Notes: generated by a model from the letters alone, not told the origin. A stretch of 64,000 nucleotides of DNA from Delphinus delphis (GCF_949987515.2 NC_082684.1:52046006-52110005), one strand, 5' to 3'. Counted from the stretch's first letter, positions 36,501 through 49,493 are shown. Program-made: numbers and translations.

Positions 36501-37462
36501 TGGGTTTGAATGTTTTATGAAAAAGTTTCCTGCTTTGTCAGAGATTTTGTAGACCAATTTCTAATGGGTTTCTTTTTTAATTGAATTTTGTTTAGGTTGG
36601 GTTTCTCTAAGACTACAGGTCTTAATATAAATGGAAATATGCAACCAGAGTCATTGTGTTGTGATGACTGGGAAAAAAAAATGGAATGCTCTGAATCTAG
36701 GTTGTGCAGGGGAAACAATGAAAACAACGGCACCTCAGGGCAGGAGTTACCAGTCCTCGTTCGGCAGTAGTAAAGAAGTTTGTTAAACAATTTCGGGGTC
36801 TCTCCTGGCTCAGACTACATGTACAGTGAGGATGTATCCCCTGGGTTATGGTCATAAAATGCTAGAATACTGAATGTCTTTTCTACTTGGAGAGGCCTTT
36901 ACTAATGTACTGGAAGAAAAAGACAACTTTAAATCCCGATGGATCAACTAAAAGCAAATAGGGAAAAGCAGAACAATTCTATAATTCTGATAAAGGACAT
37001 ATTTGCTGTCTTTGTTTAGTGGCCAGAAACAATCAATGGTCAGATTATCATGAATCTTCATGAATAATTAAACTTAAATAATCTGTCATATAAATACCTG
37101 TCAAATAATCTGTCATCAGTGAATTGATCAGGAATCTATACATTTTCAGAAATTTGGGATGGGGAAGAGGGGAAGTAGGGAAGAATTTAACAGTAGAAAC
37201 TGAATCTCAGATTCTGGCCAAGAACTGAATATACCCTTCTTAACAGGGCTGATAATGTCTTCCATTATTGGACCCAGCATTTATAAACCATTTACTAACT
37301 TCTGTAAACCACAAACTAACACATTCTCTAAGCCACAATATCTTTATAAACTATCATCTGAAAAAATTGCATTTAGATATAATTTAATCAGTAAGTACCC
37401 ACAGGTATATACTTTAGAACTGATGAAACAGTGTAAATGTATGGTTTTTCCCATTGAATAAT
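36501..37462. other. Unassigned AT-rich DNA
   Basis: Nothing recognised. A short local repeat of 'aataatctgtcat' occurs near 37078-37115. Confidence 0.45.
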
Positions 37463-37508
37463 TTTTAACATCTTTATTGGAGTATAATTGCTTTACATTG
37501 TTGTGTGA
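37463..37508 (-). mobile_element. Very short L1 3' end, antisense
   Basis: 'aacatctttattggagtata' followed by 'attgctttacattgttgtg' is the reverse complement of the last 40 bases or so of the A/B-type L1 3'UTR. It is an extreme 5' truncation. Confidence 0.75.
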
Positions 37509-37784
37509 AGGAAAATGTTGCATGATATAGTTAAAAGAACAATATCAACTTTTTGGTTTTTACCTGATTAAATCTCAAATGTGGATATTGAAGTACTTAT
37601 TGCTCTCAAGAACCAGCTAATTAGAATACAAGAATGTAGAGCAATTCCTTTTTCTGCTATTGCTACCCTCTCCAGATCATTTACATTGTCTGCCCCAAAA
37701 GTTCAGGGAGTTACTCCTCTCTGTGCTACTGTAATGCATTATACATAATCACCATTATATATTTGCATTGCTACTTTGCATGTC
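37509..37784. other. Unassigned DNA
   Basis: Nothing recognised. Confidence 0.45.
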
Positions 37785-37905
37785 TATGTTTATTGGTAGA
37801 CTGTGATTCCTTTAGGACAGAGATAAATTTCATTATCTTTATATCTCTGGCACTTACTAATAAATAATAAATGCTCAACAAATGTTTATTGAAAATATGA
37901 TAAAT
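37785..37905 (+). mobile_element. L2 LINE 3' end
   Basis: 'gtagactgtgattcctttag', 'gacagagataaatttcatta', 'atctctggcacttactaata' and 'aatgctcaacaaatgtttat' follow the L2 3' end order (agctcc-ttgagg-caggg, then cataataggtgctcaataaatg). It is the clearest L2 tail in the window. Confidence 0.65.
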
Positions 37906-39419
37906 AAATGATAAAGGAATGACAAATGCTGTAGTGGCCATTTCCATATCTATTATTTTTCTGAGAAAATCATTCGAATTGTGCAAGGAGAAAAAACATC
38001 AATATCAAATAATATACATAAGTTCAGAATTGAGGGTGCTGAGTAGCCAAGGAAGATTTCACATGAATATGAAACAGCAGGCATGAAGAGATACAGTATC
38101 ATGTGCATTCTAATCAGACCAATAACATGCAAATAAAGATGTTTCAGTGATAACCAGTCCTCCACACAACATCCAGCCAAGCCATATTGTTGGGTATTGT
38201 TCATACACATTGCTCACAGCAGTTGGCTTAAAAGAAAAAGAGTCATCAGAATGAAATGGTAACTGTTTGAAATTCTTTATCATAATTATTAGAATTTACA
38301 TGACTTTGACTAAATACTCATATATTAATTACTTAACTATTTTATGTATTCATATACTTGACAAAGTAATGCTATTTAATTTCTAATTAATGTACAGAAT
38401 TTTACTGTTTCTAGAATCTACTCTATCAGCAATAACATCAGAGTTATGAGAGCTAATCTCATTAATATTAATGGAATTTTTCACATAAATCTCATCATGT
38501 ATCACTAATGGACGAGAGCTTGGTGAAAACTCTAAAAATCTCCAGTGCCAAGGACATTAGCGAAAATAGATGGTAACAAGGGAAAAAAAAACCTTATTAA
38601 AGCATGACCATCTAAATTATGTCCACCAGTGTTAAGAAATAATTGCCATTATATCATAGAGAAAATGCCCTTTATTAGAGAATCGAAATAGATTCAAGAT
38701 CCTCTTCCTATTCTGGGGAAAGTACTGTGGTGATACCTGCAAATGGAAAAATCACTGAATATACCTTTGAATATAAAATATTTCTGACAGCTGTCTGATA
38801 TCTTTTGAAATTATATATTTTTGTTCTCTTTTAATTTATGGTTTCAATGAGGGAGAAAACCTCAATTAACTGCTTACTTTCCTAAGTAGTTCAATCTAAT
38901 TCTGAGTAGCTACCTTTTGCTGTGCTCAGAAAATCTCAGTATAATGTACAGGCAGCATCTGTAGCAGCAGGGGTAATAGTGGTATTATTATCATAGTAAT
39001 AACAATTTTCATCAACAAGCAAATTTTGCTTAAGCTGAGCAGGGCCCAGTTTTCATAAGGCAGCACCTATTTTGATTTGAGAACTATTAGCCTATTGCAC
39101 AAATACTTACTCCCATATATACAGGCCGAAAATATTTAATTGGCAACATACAGAAATTAATGTTGCAGCATGGGGTGATGAGATAGCCATTTCTCTTTTT
39201 TTTCTCTTTTATATATTGCTCTTCCTCTGAATCAAAGCATTTCATCTCATCTTTATGAAACGTCATATCACTGCAATTTTTAATGGAAAAAGTATCTTGA
39301 CAAAGGCAGGTTAGTGGAGTAAAAATGGTAAGATGGAATGAAAATCATCTATTTGCAATGACTCTGTCAACTTAATCAGAGCATATAGGATATTAATTTG
39401 AATAACTTAAATCCATTCA
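37906..39419. other. Unassigned AT-rich DNA
   Basis: Nothing recognised. Confidence 0.5.
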
Positions 39420-40030
39420 TTTATATTTTCAAAACATTTATTACATACTTATAATGTATGATAACACTGTAGTAGCAGTAGATACTGGAGGTAGACATAG
39501 GAATAAAAATACAAATAAATATTTAATAAAAAATACACTATGTTATGTGCCAAGAAAAAATTACAGGGGCATAGGAGTATATGACAGAGAGACATAACCT
39601 AGACACAGAGTGGGGAAGTGTAGAGGGCAAGAAGGGTAAGGGCTTCTTTACAAAGTAACATTTAAGATCTGAAGGCCGAGTGAATGCTATTTGCTTAGCA
39701 AAGGATGGAGGAGGATCTGGTTGATGGAAAGGTCCAGACAGAAAGAACAGCGCTGATAATTACCTGAGTCAGAAAGAACTGTAGCAATGCTAGAACTGAA
39801 AGGTCAGTGTAGCTGGAATATAAAGGTTTGGAGTGAAACAAGGTGGACATAAAAATATCATGAAGGATCCTGATGTATATGTTAAGACTTTTGGCCTGTA
39901 TCCTAAGAGTTATCAAAGCTATTGAATAATTTATGTAGGGTGAAGTGGTGACATGATCATATCTGATTTGTAAAACATCACTCTAGCTTTGATATGAAAA
40001 GAAATTGGAGTGGAGAATAGATGATATTCA
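39420..40030 (+). mobile_element. Second copy of the ancient repeat seen at 5330-6500
   Basis: Shares ordered blocks with the first copy: a 'catttattacatacttata' start, a 'gaaaggtcagtgtagctgga' region, 'gacttttggcctgtatccta', 'agttatcaaagctattgaat', 'gtggtgacatgatcatatct' and 'catcactctagctttgatat'. It covers roughly the first half of that repeat. Divergence between the two copies is high. Confidence 0.5.
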
Positions 40031-40425
40031 AGTAAATTTTTTGTTGGAAGCATTATAAAACACTTGTAGTCTTTCAGTATACAATATACTTCTAGATGGT
40101 CAAATTCTGGTTTGTTTAGCATTTAAAATATTCATAATTAAAATTCATTATTTGAGTTTAAAAACATTTTATATCAAATACTTCATATTTAATAGAATGT
40201 GATAAAATGCCTATAGGTAAAATATTATAACATAAACAGATAATAACTTTTCATAATTGATAATTGTGGCAGATACAGCCACATATATTAAAAGATATAT
40301 TAAGAGAGCTACTTTTGTAAAGTTAAACTTTTCACTAGTGTTGGGAACATATTTAAAAACAAACCTGTCTAAAGCAAAATCAATACACATTTAGCTAGAC
40401 TAAGTAAAAAAAAAAAAGAAAGAAG
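40031..40425. other. Unassigned AT-rich DNA
   Basis: Nothing recognised. An A-run lies at 40407-40419, just before L1 copy D. Confidence 0.45.
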
Positions 40426-43400
40426 GCTCTGATAAACAAAATCACAAATAAAATAGGAGCAATAACAGCAGATATACAGTCATACAAAGGATTATAAGAG
40501 GATATCATGAACAGCAATATGCCAACAAATTGGAAAGCCTCAACAAAATGGACAAGTTCTTAGAATCATACAACTTTCCAAGACTGAAGAAATGGAAAAT
40601 CTGAATAGACCGATCACTAGTAGAGAGATTAAAACAGTAATCAAAAAGCTCCAAAAAAAAAAAAAGTCCAGGACCATATGACTTCACAGGTAAATTCTAC
40701 CAAACATTCAAAGAAGATTTAATACCTATCTTTCTCAAACTCTTCCAAAAAATTGAAGCACAGGGAATGATTTTAAGCTCATATTATGAGACTAGCATTA
40801 CCCTGATATCAAAACCAGACAAAGACACCACAAAAAAAGAAAATTATAAGCCAATATCCCTGATGAACATAGATGCAAAAATCATCAACAAAATATTAGC
40901 AAACTAAATAAAACAATGTATTAAAAGGATCACACACCGTGATTAAGTGAAATTTATTCCAGGGATGCAAGGACAGTTGAACATCTACAAATCAATCAAC
41001 ATGATACACTACATTAACAAAATGAAGGATAAAAACCATACGGTTATCTCAATAGACAAAGTATTTGATAAGATTTAATACCCATTTATGGAAAAACTGG
41101 GTAAAGAAGAAACATACGTCAACATAATAAAGGCCATATATGACAAACACATAGCTAACATCATACTCAGTGGTGAAAAACTGAAAACTATTCCTCTCAA
41201 ATCAGGAACAACACAAGAATGCCCACTCTTGCCACTCTTATTTAAAAGTATTGGAAGTACTAGCCAAAGTAATTAGGTAAGAAAAAGAAATAAAAGGAAC
41301 CCAAATTGGAAAGGAAGAAGCAAAATTGTCACTATTTGCATATGACATAATTTTATATACATAAAACCTTAAAGAATCCACCAAAAAACTATTAGAAATA
41401 ATAAACTAATACAGTAAAGTTGCAGGATATGCAATCAACACAAAAATGGGTTGCATTTCTATATGCTAATAATAAGATGACAGAAAGACAAATTAAGAAA
41501 ACAATTCCATTCACAATCACAAAAGAAAGAAAAATACCTAGGAATAAATTTAACCAAGTAGATGAAAGACCTGTATACTGAAAGCTATAAGACACCATTG
41601 AAAGAAATTGAAGAAGACACAGATTAATGGAAATATACCCTGTGCTCATGGATTGGAAGAATTAACATTGTTAAAATGTCCATACTACCTAAAGCAATCT
41701 ACAGATTCAATACAATCCCTATAAAAATCCAAGGACATTTTACACAGAAATAGAACAAAAAATTCTAAAATTTATATGGAAATACAAAAGACCCTGGATG
41801 GCCAAAGCAATCCTGAGAAAAAAGAACAAAGCTGGCGGTGTTATATTCCCTGATTTCAAACTATATTACAAATCCACAGTAATCCAAAGAGTATGGTATT
41901 GGAAGAAAAACATAGACATAGATCAATGAAACAGGACTGAGATCCTAGAAATAAACCCATACATATATGGACAATTAATATATGATAAAGGAGCAAAGAA
42001 CACATAGTGGAGAAAGGATATTCTGTTCAATAAATGGTGTTGGGAAAACTGGACAGCCTCATGCAAAAAAATAAATAAATAAAACTAGACCATTATATTA
42101 TACCATATCAAAAAATAACTCAAAATGGATTAAGACTTGAATGTAAGACCTGAAACCATAATACTCTTAGAAGAAAACATAGGCATTGCACACTTTAACA
42201 TCAATCTTAGTAATATCTTTCTATTTAGGTCCCCCCAGGCAAGGTAAACAAAAGCAAAAATAAACAAATGGGACTACATTAAACTAAAAATCTTCTGAAT
42301 AACAAAATCAACCAACAACAAAACAAAAATACAACTTACCAAATGGGAGAAAATATTTTCAAATGATATATCTGATAAGGCGTTAATATCCAAAATATAT
42401 AAAGAACTCATACAACTCAATAACAAGAAGAAAAAACAACTGAAAAAGTGGATTGAAGAGTGAATAGACATTTTTTCCAAAGAAGACATACAGATGGTCA
42501 ACAGGTACATGAAAAGATGTTCAACATCATGAATTATTAGGGAAATGTAAATCAAAACCACAATAAGATGTCACCTCACACCTGTTAGAATGGCTATTAT
42601 CAAAAAGGCAAGAAATAACAAACGTTGGCAAGGATATGAAGGAAAGGGAACCCTCATACACTGTTAGTGGGAACATAAACTGGTCCAGCCACTAGAGAAA
42701 ATAAAATGGAATGTAGAAAACAAAATTATGGTTAACAGGGGGAAAAGTGGGGGAAGGGATAAATTGGGAGATTATTTATACATAATATACACACTATTAT
42801 ATATAAAATAGATAACTAATAAGGACCTACTGTATAGAACAGGTAACTCTACTCAATACTCTGTAATAACCTATATGGGAAAAGAATCTAAAAAAGAGTT
42901 GACATATGTATATTTATAACTGATTCACTTTGCTGTACAGCTGAAACTAACACAATATTGTAAATCAACTATACTCCAATAAAATTTTTTTAATTAAAAA
43001 AATGGAGATTCCTCAAAAAATTAAGAACTACCATATGATCCAGCTATCCTACTTCTGGGTATTTTTCCAAAGAACAGAAAAACACTAATTTAAAAAGATA
43101 TATGCAATCCTATGTACATCACAGCATTATTTATAATAACCAAGATATGGAAACAACCTAAGTATCCATCTATAGACAGATAAAAGAGATGTGGGATAGC
43201 CATTTGTGACAACATGGATGAACCATGAGGGTATTATGCTGTGAATTAAATTAGGTTCAGAAAAACAAAAATCATATGATTTCAGTCATATGTGGAATAT
43301 AAAAAACAAACAAAGACAAAATAAATGAACAAATCAAACCAAACAAAAACATATACATAGATACAGAGAACAGAGTAGTGGTTATCAGAGGGGAAGGGGT

Positions 43401-43552
43401 GGGTGAGAGGGCAAAATGGGTAAAGGAGGTCAACTAGATTTTTGGTGGCAAGCATGTTGCAGGGTACATAGAGTTAGAAATATAGTGTTGTAAACATGAA
43501 ACATATAATGTTATAAACCAATGTTACCTGAATAAAAATAGATTAAAATTAA
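40426..43552 (+). mobile_element. L1 copy D: ORF2 and 3'UTR, older, split by a short L1 tail
   Basis: A 5'-truncated L1 that begins at the endonuclease-RT linker and runs through the reverse-transcriptase domain and C-terminus. A separate L1 tail interrupts it at 42711-42998. It then continues ('ggagattcctcaaaaaatta') through the end of ORF2 to an L1M-type 3'UTR ('gtagtggttatcagagggga', 'aatgttacctgaataaaaa'). In-frame stops are frequent. At the active site (about 41331-41345) the block reads FAYD instead of FADD, so the first catalytic Asp is lost. It is clearly older than copies A and B. Confidence 0.88.
42711..42998 (+). mobile_element. Short L1 3'UTR insertion inside L1 copy D
   Basis: 'gggaaaagaatctaaaaaag', 'gattcactttgctgtacagc' and 'caactatactccaataaa' mark an artiodactyl-type L1 3'UTR of about 290 bp with no ORF2. 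It is flanked by 'aaaatgga' on both sides (42703-42710 and 42999-43006). L1 D sequence is continuous across it once removed. Confidence 0.85.
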
Positions 43553-44598
43553 ATAATTAAAATTGAGCAAAGAAATAAAAATAAAGCTATCTAACATATT
43601 ATGATAATTATTTGCATCTCTTTTCATCTGCCAAAAATTTCTGGTAATGACAGTGGAGTGCAGAAAAACTTCAGAGTTCTCATTTTCTACAAGCAAAAAG
43701 TAAGCAAACAACAAAAACTACAAGAACAACAAAAGAGCATAAATTTCTTCAGTGGCAAGTACGGGAAATGTTTGCTTGTTTCTTATATACAATATATTCC
43801 TTTTTTAATTTGAAATATTTGTAATACACCAAACATACCAAATAAGAGTAAAGCCTGTGGCATGGGTCACAACACTTAGATATCAGACATGTTCAAACCA
43901 GAGATCCATTGCTGACAGAGGAAAGCTGACATTTAATCTCTTTTCTTTATAAAGTTCTCTTTATTAGCTTTTGTTTGTAATGCAGTGAAGTTTGTACAAT
44001 TATTCAGAACTTCCATCCTTTTGACACATTCATCAATAAAAATGTACAAGAACCTAAAATCATTTAAAATTAGTATTTAGTGACACTTACAAGTAAGGTT
44101 TTAATTGGTAGAAGGCAACTTTGCATTCAAAGTGCATATTGTATGTCACTTTTAATTTACTGCTATTGCAAGTTCCATGCTGACACTTCTGTAAAGGCAA
44201 AGTTGTTATTTATTCACCTCAGACAAGAACATAGCATTCCTTTTAATTTCCATCCTATTTTTGGTTCAATCTGAATATTTTTAGAACAGTTTTTGACATT
44301 AACTCTACTGGTGAAAATGTACATGTTTACTGATGAATCATATGCATACTCAAAACCTTCAGGCCATTAGTATGTTGACAACCCCAACAGGGCAAATATA
44401 AATTGATTTCACTTTCAAACAAAGAAAATTAGACATGCTATTACTAAATTTCATCATTGACAAATTGGAAATATATTTAACAGAAAGCAAATTGAACTAT
44501 TGTAGTACTTGTTGATAGCTTCTAATTTTAAACTAAAGACATAGCTATCTCTTGGAATTAATGGCTCAGTTTTCACATGATAACAAATAGACTTAACA
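43553..44598. other. Unassigned AT-rich DNA
   Basis: Nothing recognised. Confidence 0.5.
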
Positions 44599-44734
44599 GA
44601 GTCAAAGACTTTTAGAGCTGGAATTTTGTGGCTGGCTTGGAACAAGCTACAACATGATCTTGATTAGACTTTTAGTTTTCTTCAATTAAAAATATTAGGT
44701 ATTAATATTCTCCTGAAATTATCAAAGCATTATA
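44599..44734 (+). repeat. Unassigned 136-bp duplicated segment, copy 1
   Basis: Direct repeat of 46081-46216. Shared uninterrupted blocks include 'ttttgtggctggcttggaac', 'atgatcttgattaga' and 'aaaaatattaggta', and the two align without gaps. It is not part of any family I recognise. No poly(A) or target-site duplication was seen. It may be an old local duplication or two copies of an unnamed repeat. Confidence 0.85.
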
Positions 44735-46080
44735 AAACAAGTGAGACAGAAAGTAACTTTATATATATACAAACACATATATATATATATAATGTGAATA
44801 TTGTTATATCATACGTTTACATATAAAATGCATATTTATATGTAAGGTTTTATGTATAATAAACATATTTTTCATAATCACAAATATTTTGGGGTTTGAA
44901 CTCTTATGTACTTCTTAGGCTAAAATTTGTCCTCATCTTTGACTTATGTTTTTTAACAATATTAAAGATACTCCTTCAGAGTAACAGTCATAGACCTGAT
45001 CCTGTTGAATTTTTAAAATATATAAGTATAATGGAGAATGATAGCTTATATAAAATTCTTATTACATATAATGGTAATGATGATGCTATCCTGTCAGCAG
45101 GACATGTATCTTTACCAATGGTGTTGTTTCCATCAGTGACTGGAAAGTTTATCTGCTCTGGCAGATATCTGCTCTTTGATTCTGATTCACAGCAAACCTT
45201 TATAGGATTGTGGGGTTTTCATGGTAGTCCCTAATCATTAACAAAATGACATTGGGATGGGGAGAGAATTATCCAACAGCTGAAATAACCACCATACATT
45301 TTGATTATGCCAGAAAAGAATATTATTTATTAGAACATATTTTAATACCTGTTTTCAGATATATAAAAATGAACTTATGATTATTTTATGTATGCTTGTC
45401 TTCATTCTTTGCTTTGTACCCTAATACCCTGTGTAAAATATACACTTATTAAATGATGTAATGGGAGCCTTATTTTAAAATCTGGCTTGTCTTATATAGC
45501 AGAGTTAATAATCACTTGGACAAAATTCTGTTTCAATTAATAGAATGCAAAATGGGAGACAAGAAACAGAGTCTGGCAGAGCCATAACTAATAAGATGGC
45601 ATAAATACAAGAAGGAGAAGTCATGTAAGAAAACCCCTGATTATCGTTTTGTCAGAACATGGCATTAAATGAAAGGAATTCAGTAAGTATAGATTATTTT
45701 TAGGAGGGCATTTTTTGTAGCACTTCAAATATTTAATTTAATTCAAAATGAATTTGAAATGAATTCTGTTTGGATGTGTGAACACTGTTAGAAGTATCAT
45801 AATCAGACAATGGTTGTGTATTCAGGGCAAGTAGGTGGTACTAGCAGTTACCATGTGGAGGAATAGGGTAAAGAGTCAGGTAGAAACAGAATGAATGCAC
45901 AGTCTCATATGTTTAAAAGCCATGCAAGTTAGTAATAGTGTTGACATTACTTATCCTTTTAAAATTGTATTTATAGTAGCTATTGCAATCTAATTTGATA
46001 GTTTACCTGTTTCTTATTAATCTCCCCACTCACAAGATAATTTCCGTGGAAACAGGGACCTTATATTACTTATTCACAAA
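44735..46080. other. Unassigned AT-rich DNA
   Basis: Contains a TA-rich run at about 44759-44792 and a 112-codon open frame at 44896-45234 that resembles nothing known. No other feature. Confidence 0.5.
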
Positions 46081-46216
46081 AGAGTAGAAGACTTCTAGAG
46101 CTGGTATTTTGTGGCTGGCTTGGAACTAGCTACAAGATGATCTTGATTAGATGTTTAGCTTTGTGCACTTAAAAATATTAGGTATAAATTTTCACCTGAA
46201 ATCATCCAACAATATG
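46081..46216 (+). repeat. Unassigned 136-bp duplicated segment, copy 2
   Basis: Partner of 44599-44734, in the same orientation and about 1.48 kb downstream. Gapless alignment with scattered substitutions. The sequence just outside each copy is not similar. Confidence 0.85.
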
Positions 46217-46275
46217 TAGGTCTAACAACTTAGGCAAACATAGGAGCACATGGTAGGCATTCAGTTAAAAATTGT

Positions 46276-46305
46276 ATGAATTACAATTCATGAATTGTAA
46301 TTCAT
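46276..46305. repeat. Perfect 30-bp palindrome
   Basis: The left arm 'atgaattacaattca' is followed directly by its exact reverse complement, with no spacer. It could extrude as a cruciform. The downstream 'gaatgaattac' is a further partial copy of the arm. Confidence 0.95.
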
Positions 46306-47249
46306 GAATGAATTACATTTTTATGTTCTGCATTTTAAAAATTTTATACATTTAATGTGCATTTCTTTTATAAAGAGAACCCACAAGAAAGTTATGAAAT
46401 TCTCCTATTCTTGTAGCATTTGTACTTAGAGTCTATTCATATAAGCTAAAGGATTCAGAGAACAACATAATCATCTGTCATGTCTATGCAATCAGCAGTT
46501 TTTGGAATAACTGTATTTTTACTTTTAATATTTACACATGATTTAATGATTCTGTGAGAGAGTGAAAGAAGGGCAAAATGGATTTTTAATTTTGGATTTA
46601 ATGTTTATTCCACTATGTGTATGTGTAAAGAAAATTTTCAGGAGTCCACAAACAGACATAAACTATTTTTTAAAATTCCAGTTTAATCATTGACATTATT
46701 TTCAATCCAAAGCTTTCAGAGAGAGCTCTTTATAATTAATTAATCTGATATCATACTGGGATATTAATTAGGAACTGAGCAATTGTTGAGGGTTTGAGGA
46801 ATATAAAATGTATGCAGATTGCATTTTTAAGGATAGAGATTTCTAGTGTCTAAAATAGTGGCTTGGCCATTATAGGAACACAATACTAATTTTTTAAAAT
46901 AATGAACAAAGAGGGAAGTAAAGAGCACACAGTCTCTGTCCCCAAGTATTCTAATTATTTGTAGAGGTGCCTCTACATACATATTTGTATATAGAGGTAA
47001 TTTTAATTGAATTAAATGAAAGGTGCAGCTTAAAGTGCTGCAAGCAGAGAAAAGTAGTTTCCTTAAGTTACTCATATTATAAATTATAATATGTGGAATA
47101 CTTGAATAAGTTTTTGTTTTTGCTTAGTATTGTTTTTATATTTATTTTTTTAAAGGCACATTAAGTTTAATTTTATTTACTTGCAGCCAGATGCATCCTA
47201 AGAACAAACATGATTTGTAAATGTCTTCACTCTATTATTTATATCTGTA
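46306..47249. other. Unassigned AT-rich DNA
   Basis: Nothing recognised. Confidence 0.5.
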
Positions 47250-47650
47250 ATATGTTATTTCTTTTTTTTTTCTATTTTGTATTGTGGTAAAGCATACATA
47301 ACATAAAATTTACTATCTTAATCATTTTAAAAATATGTATTTATTTATTTGGTTGTGCCGGTCTTAGTTGAGGCATGCAGGATATTGTTTTGTAGTTGCA
47401 ACATATGGGATCTTTAGTTGCGGCATGCGGGATCTAGTTCCCTGACCAGGGATCGAACCCAGCCCCCTGCATTGACAGTGTAGAGTCTTAGTCACTGGAC
47501 TACCAGGGAAGTCCCTATCTTAATCATTTTTTAAGTGCACAACTTGGTGGTATTAATTACATGCATATTGTTGTGCAACCATCACCATTCATCTATATAC
47601 ATTGTGTATTTTTATATTTTTAAAATGTATTTATATTTTTAAAAAATATC
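47250..47650 (-). mobile_element. Old antisense L1 (L1M-type) 3' region, split by a CHR SINE
   Basis: 'attgtggtaaagcatacata', 'acataaaatttactatctta' and, after the SINE, 'aagtgcacaacttggtggta' and 'ttgttgtgcaaccatcacca' are the familiar antisense 3' sequence of older L1s. The two halves join perfectly when the SINE is removed. It probably belongs with the antisense piece at 48480-48815. Confidence 0.6.
47329..47515 (-). mobile_element. CHR-family SINE, antisense, older form
   Basis: Plus strand reads 'ggttgtgccggtcttagttg', 'gggatctagttccctgacca', 'gggatcgaacccagccccct' and 'accagggaagtccc': the reverse complement of a CHR SINE. The duplication 'tatcttaatcatttt' is perfect at 47314-47328 and 47516-47530. 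The shorter body differs from the cetacean-type copies. Confidence 0.93.
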
Positions 47651-48479
47651 AAATCAATCTCTTAATCAGAAAGTCACATCTGTGATCCACATAACAATCT
47701 ACATACATCACAGACATGAGAAGGCAGGAAGAAGAAGCTATGCTGTCAGAGGTGTGCTGTTAGATGGGGAAAAAGTGGACTAATGAAGGAATTAGAGTTC
47801 CCTGGGAGGCCTAGGAGTGTCTTGAGGAGGGAGAGAACAAGAGAATGGGAAGGTCATAAATTGTGTTCAACTAGGAAGAGAATGTATTTGGAAACAACAC
47901 AGGGGGAAAATTTCAGGAGAAAGTAGAGGTGTGGCCTGAGAAGTAGAAATAGAACAGAGGCAAAAAGTCATGGAATTCAGGAAGTCAGGTAGCAAATTGA
48001 AAAGATAGAAAAATGCTGTCCTGTCTGCTTTAGGTACGTCATGGAGGTGCCCCACCTGTGGAGAAAAGCCCCTCCTAGAGTCTAGACTCAAGGCTCTATC
48101 CAAGGGCCAGTTGCATCCATTGGCCTGTGGTGATTAAAGGGTCAGGTGCATCCATTGACTTGTGGCCTTAAATCAGCAAACAATGCTCAGATTGCTAGTC
48201 CAACCAAGTGGTATCTCAGCTGTCCCTTTGGTTGACCTCTGCTATGAGTCTCCAGGAAGATGCAAAGTCTGGTAGAATCTGATAAAAGTGGCTCAAAGCT
48301 ATAAAGAATTCATGTTCACATGCAGTCAACACAAAGGCTGCATCACATAGTGATTCCTGTAACAGTAGCGAGTGCACCCAGCCTGAGGAGTTAGGGATCT
48401 TCATCCAAGGAAATGACACATGGGCTGATATCTGAAGGAAGAGTAGGTGCTGAATGCACCTGATGATGAACATTTGTAC
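47651..48479. other. Unassigned 0.83-kb segment between two antisense L1 pieces
   Basis: Less AT-rich than its surroundings, with purine-rich blocks ('gaggagggagagaacaagag'). I do not recognise it. It sits where L1 3' sequence would be expected. Confidence 0.4.
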
Positions 48480-48815
48480 TGTTTACAGTTTGGGGAAATA
48501 TGAGAGTTCCAGTTGCTTTAATTCTCACCAACACTTGGAATTCTCAGGCTTTTTAGTTTTACTTATTGTGGTTGATGTGTTGTTGTATCTCACCACATTT
48601 AATTTTCATTTCTCAGAAAAGTCATGAGGCTGAGTCTCTTTTCATGTTTATCAGTCATTTGGATATCCTCTTCTTTGAAGAGTTAGGCCTTTGCCCTTTT
48701 CTTTTTATATTGAGTTCTTTGTCTTTTCCTTATTGACTTGTAGGAGTTCTTTCTGTATTCTGGATGAGTCTTTTGTTGGATATTATTATTGCAAATATCT
48801 TCCCCCAATAATTGA
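48480..48815 (-). mobile_element. Old antisense L1 (ORF2 3' part)
   Basis: 'attctcaccaacacttgg', 'tggttgatgtgttgttgtat', 'tttcatgtttatcagtcatt', 'cttctttgaagagttaggcc' and 'ggagttctttctgtattctg' follow the order of antisense L1 ORF2 C-terminal sequence. Fragmentary. Confidence 0.7.
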
Positions 48816-49493
48816 ACAAGTTTATTATCCTCTGCATGTACAGTTAGATGAAATTTAAAGAAATCATACAAAGATATCAGTCCACCAAACATCTGAAACT
48901 TTACTAGCTAGAAAATTTAGGTAAATACTTTTTTATATAATTTATGCTTCCCACAATGAGCAGCAATCACTCTAATATGTCAGTGCCAACAAAAACAAAG
49001 ATCAAAGTTGTATGTTGGCTGAATCATATGCCAGGAGGTGTTATGGAAGCATATGCGTCAAATGCTATGGAGAGTGTGGACAGGGTAGAGGACATTCAGG
49101 AGAGAGGGCACTGGTTAAATACAGGCCTAGAGAAAAGTGAAGGGGGAGTGAAGTCAGTCATCAAAGCTTAGATAGGAGAGACTCAAAGCTAAACTGAAGC
49201 CTCTAAACCAAAACAAAGAACTCTGTTGAAAGGAGAGTTCACAAGTCCAGCTATAAGCTTTGCACAAGAAATGCACAGGGGAATTGATACAAAATCAAAT
49301 AAGAATCAAAGTAGGAGAAAATAAAAATCTCCTAGAAGTGAGATCCAGGTAAGATGCTGACAGATCATGGCAGGACTTCATTTAAAGACCCAGAGCTCTC
49401 ACCCCTACACATCCTAAGGAGAGAGCACACTGATTCCAAGGGCTGGCAAAAGTGATGCTCTTTTCTGGATTATCTAGATAATATTATTCCTTG
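48816..49493. other. Unassigned DNA
   Basis: Nothing recognised. A 75-codon open frame at 48944 has no known relatives by eye. Confidence 0.45.

Noticed and set aside
44896..45234. 112-codon plus-strand frame
   Set aside because: No recognisable domain, AT-rich codon use like non-coding neighbours and no supporting context.
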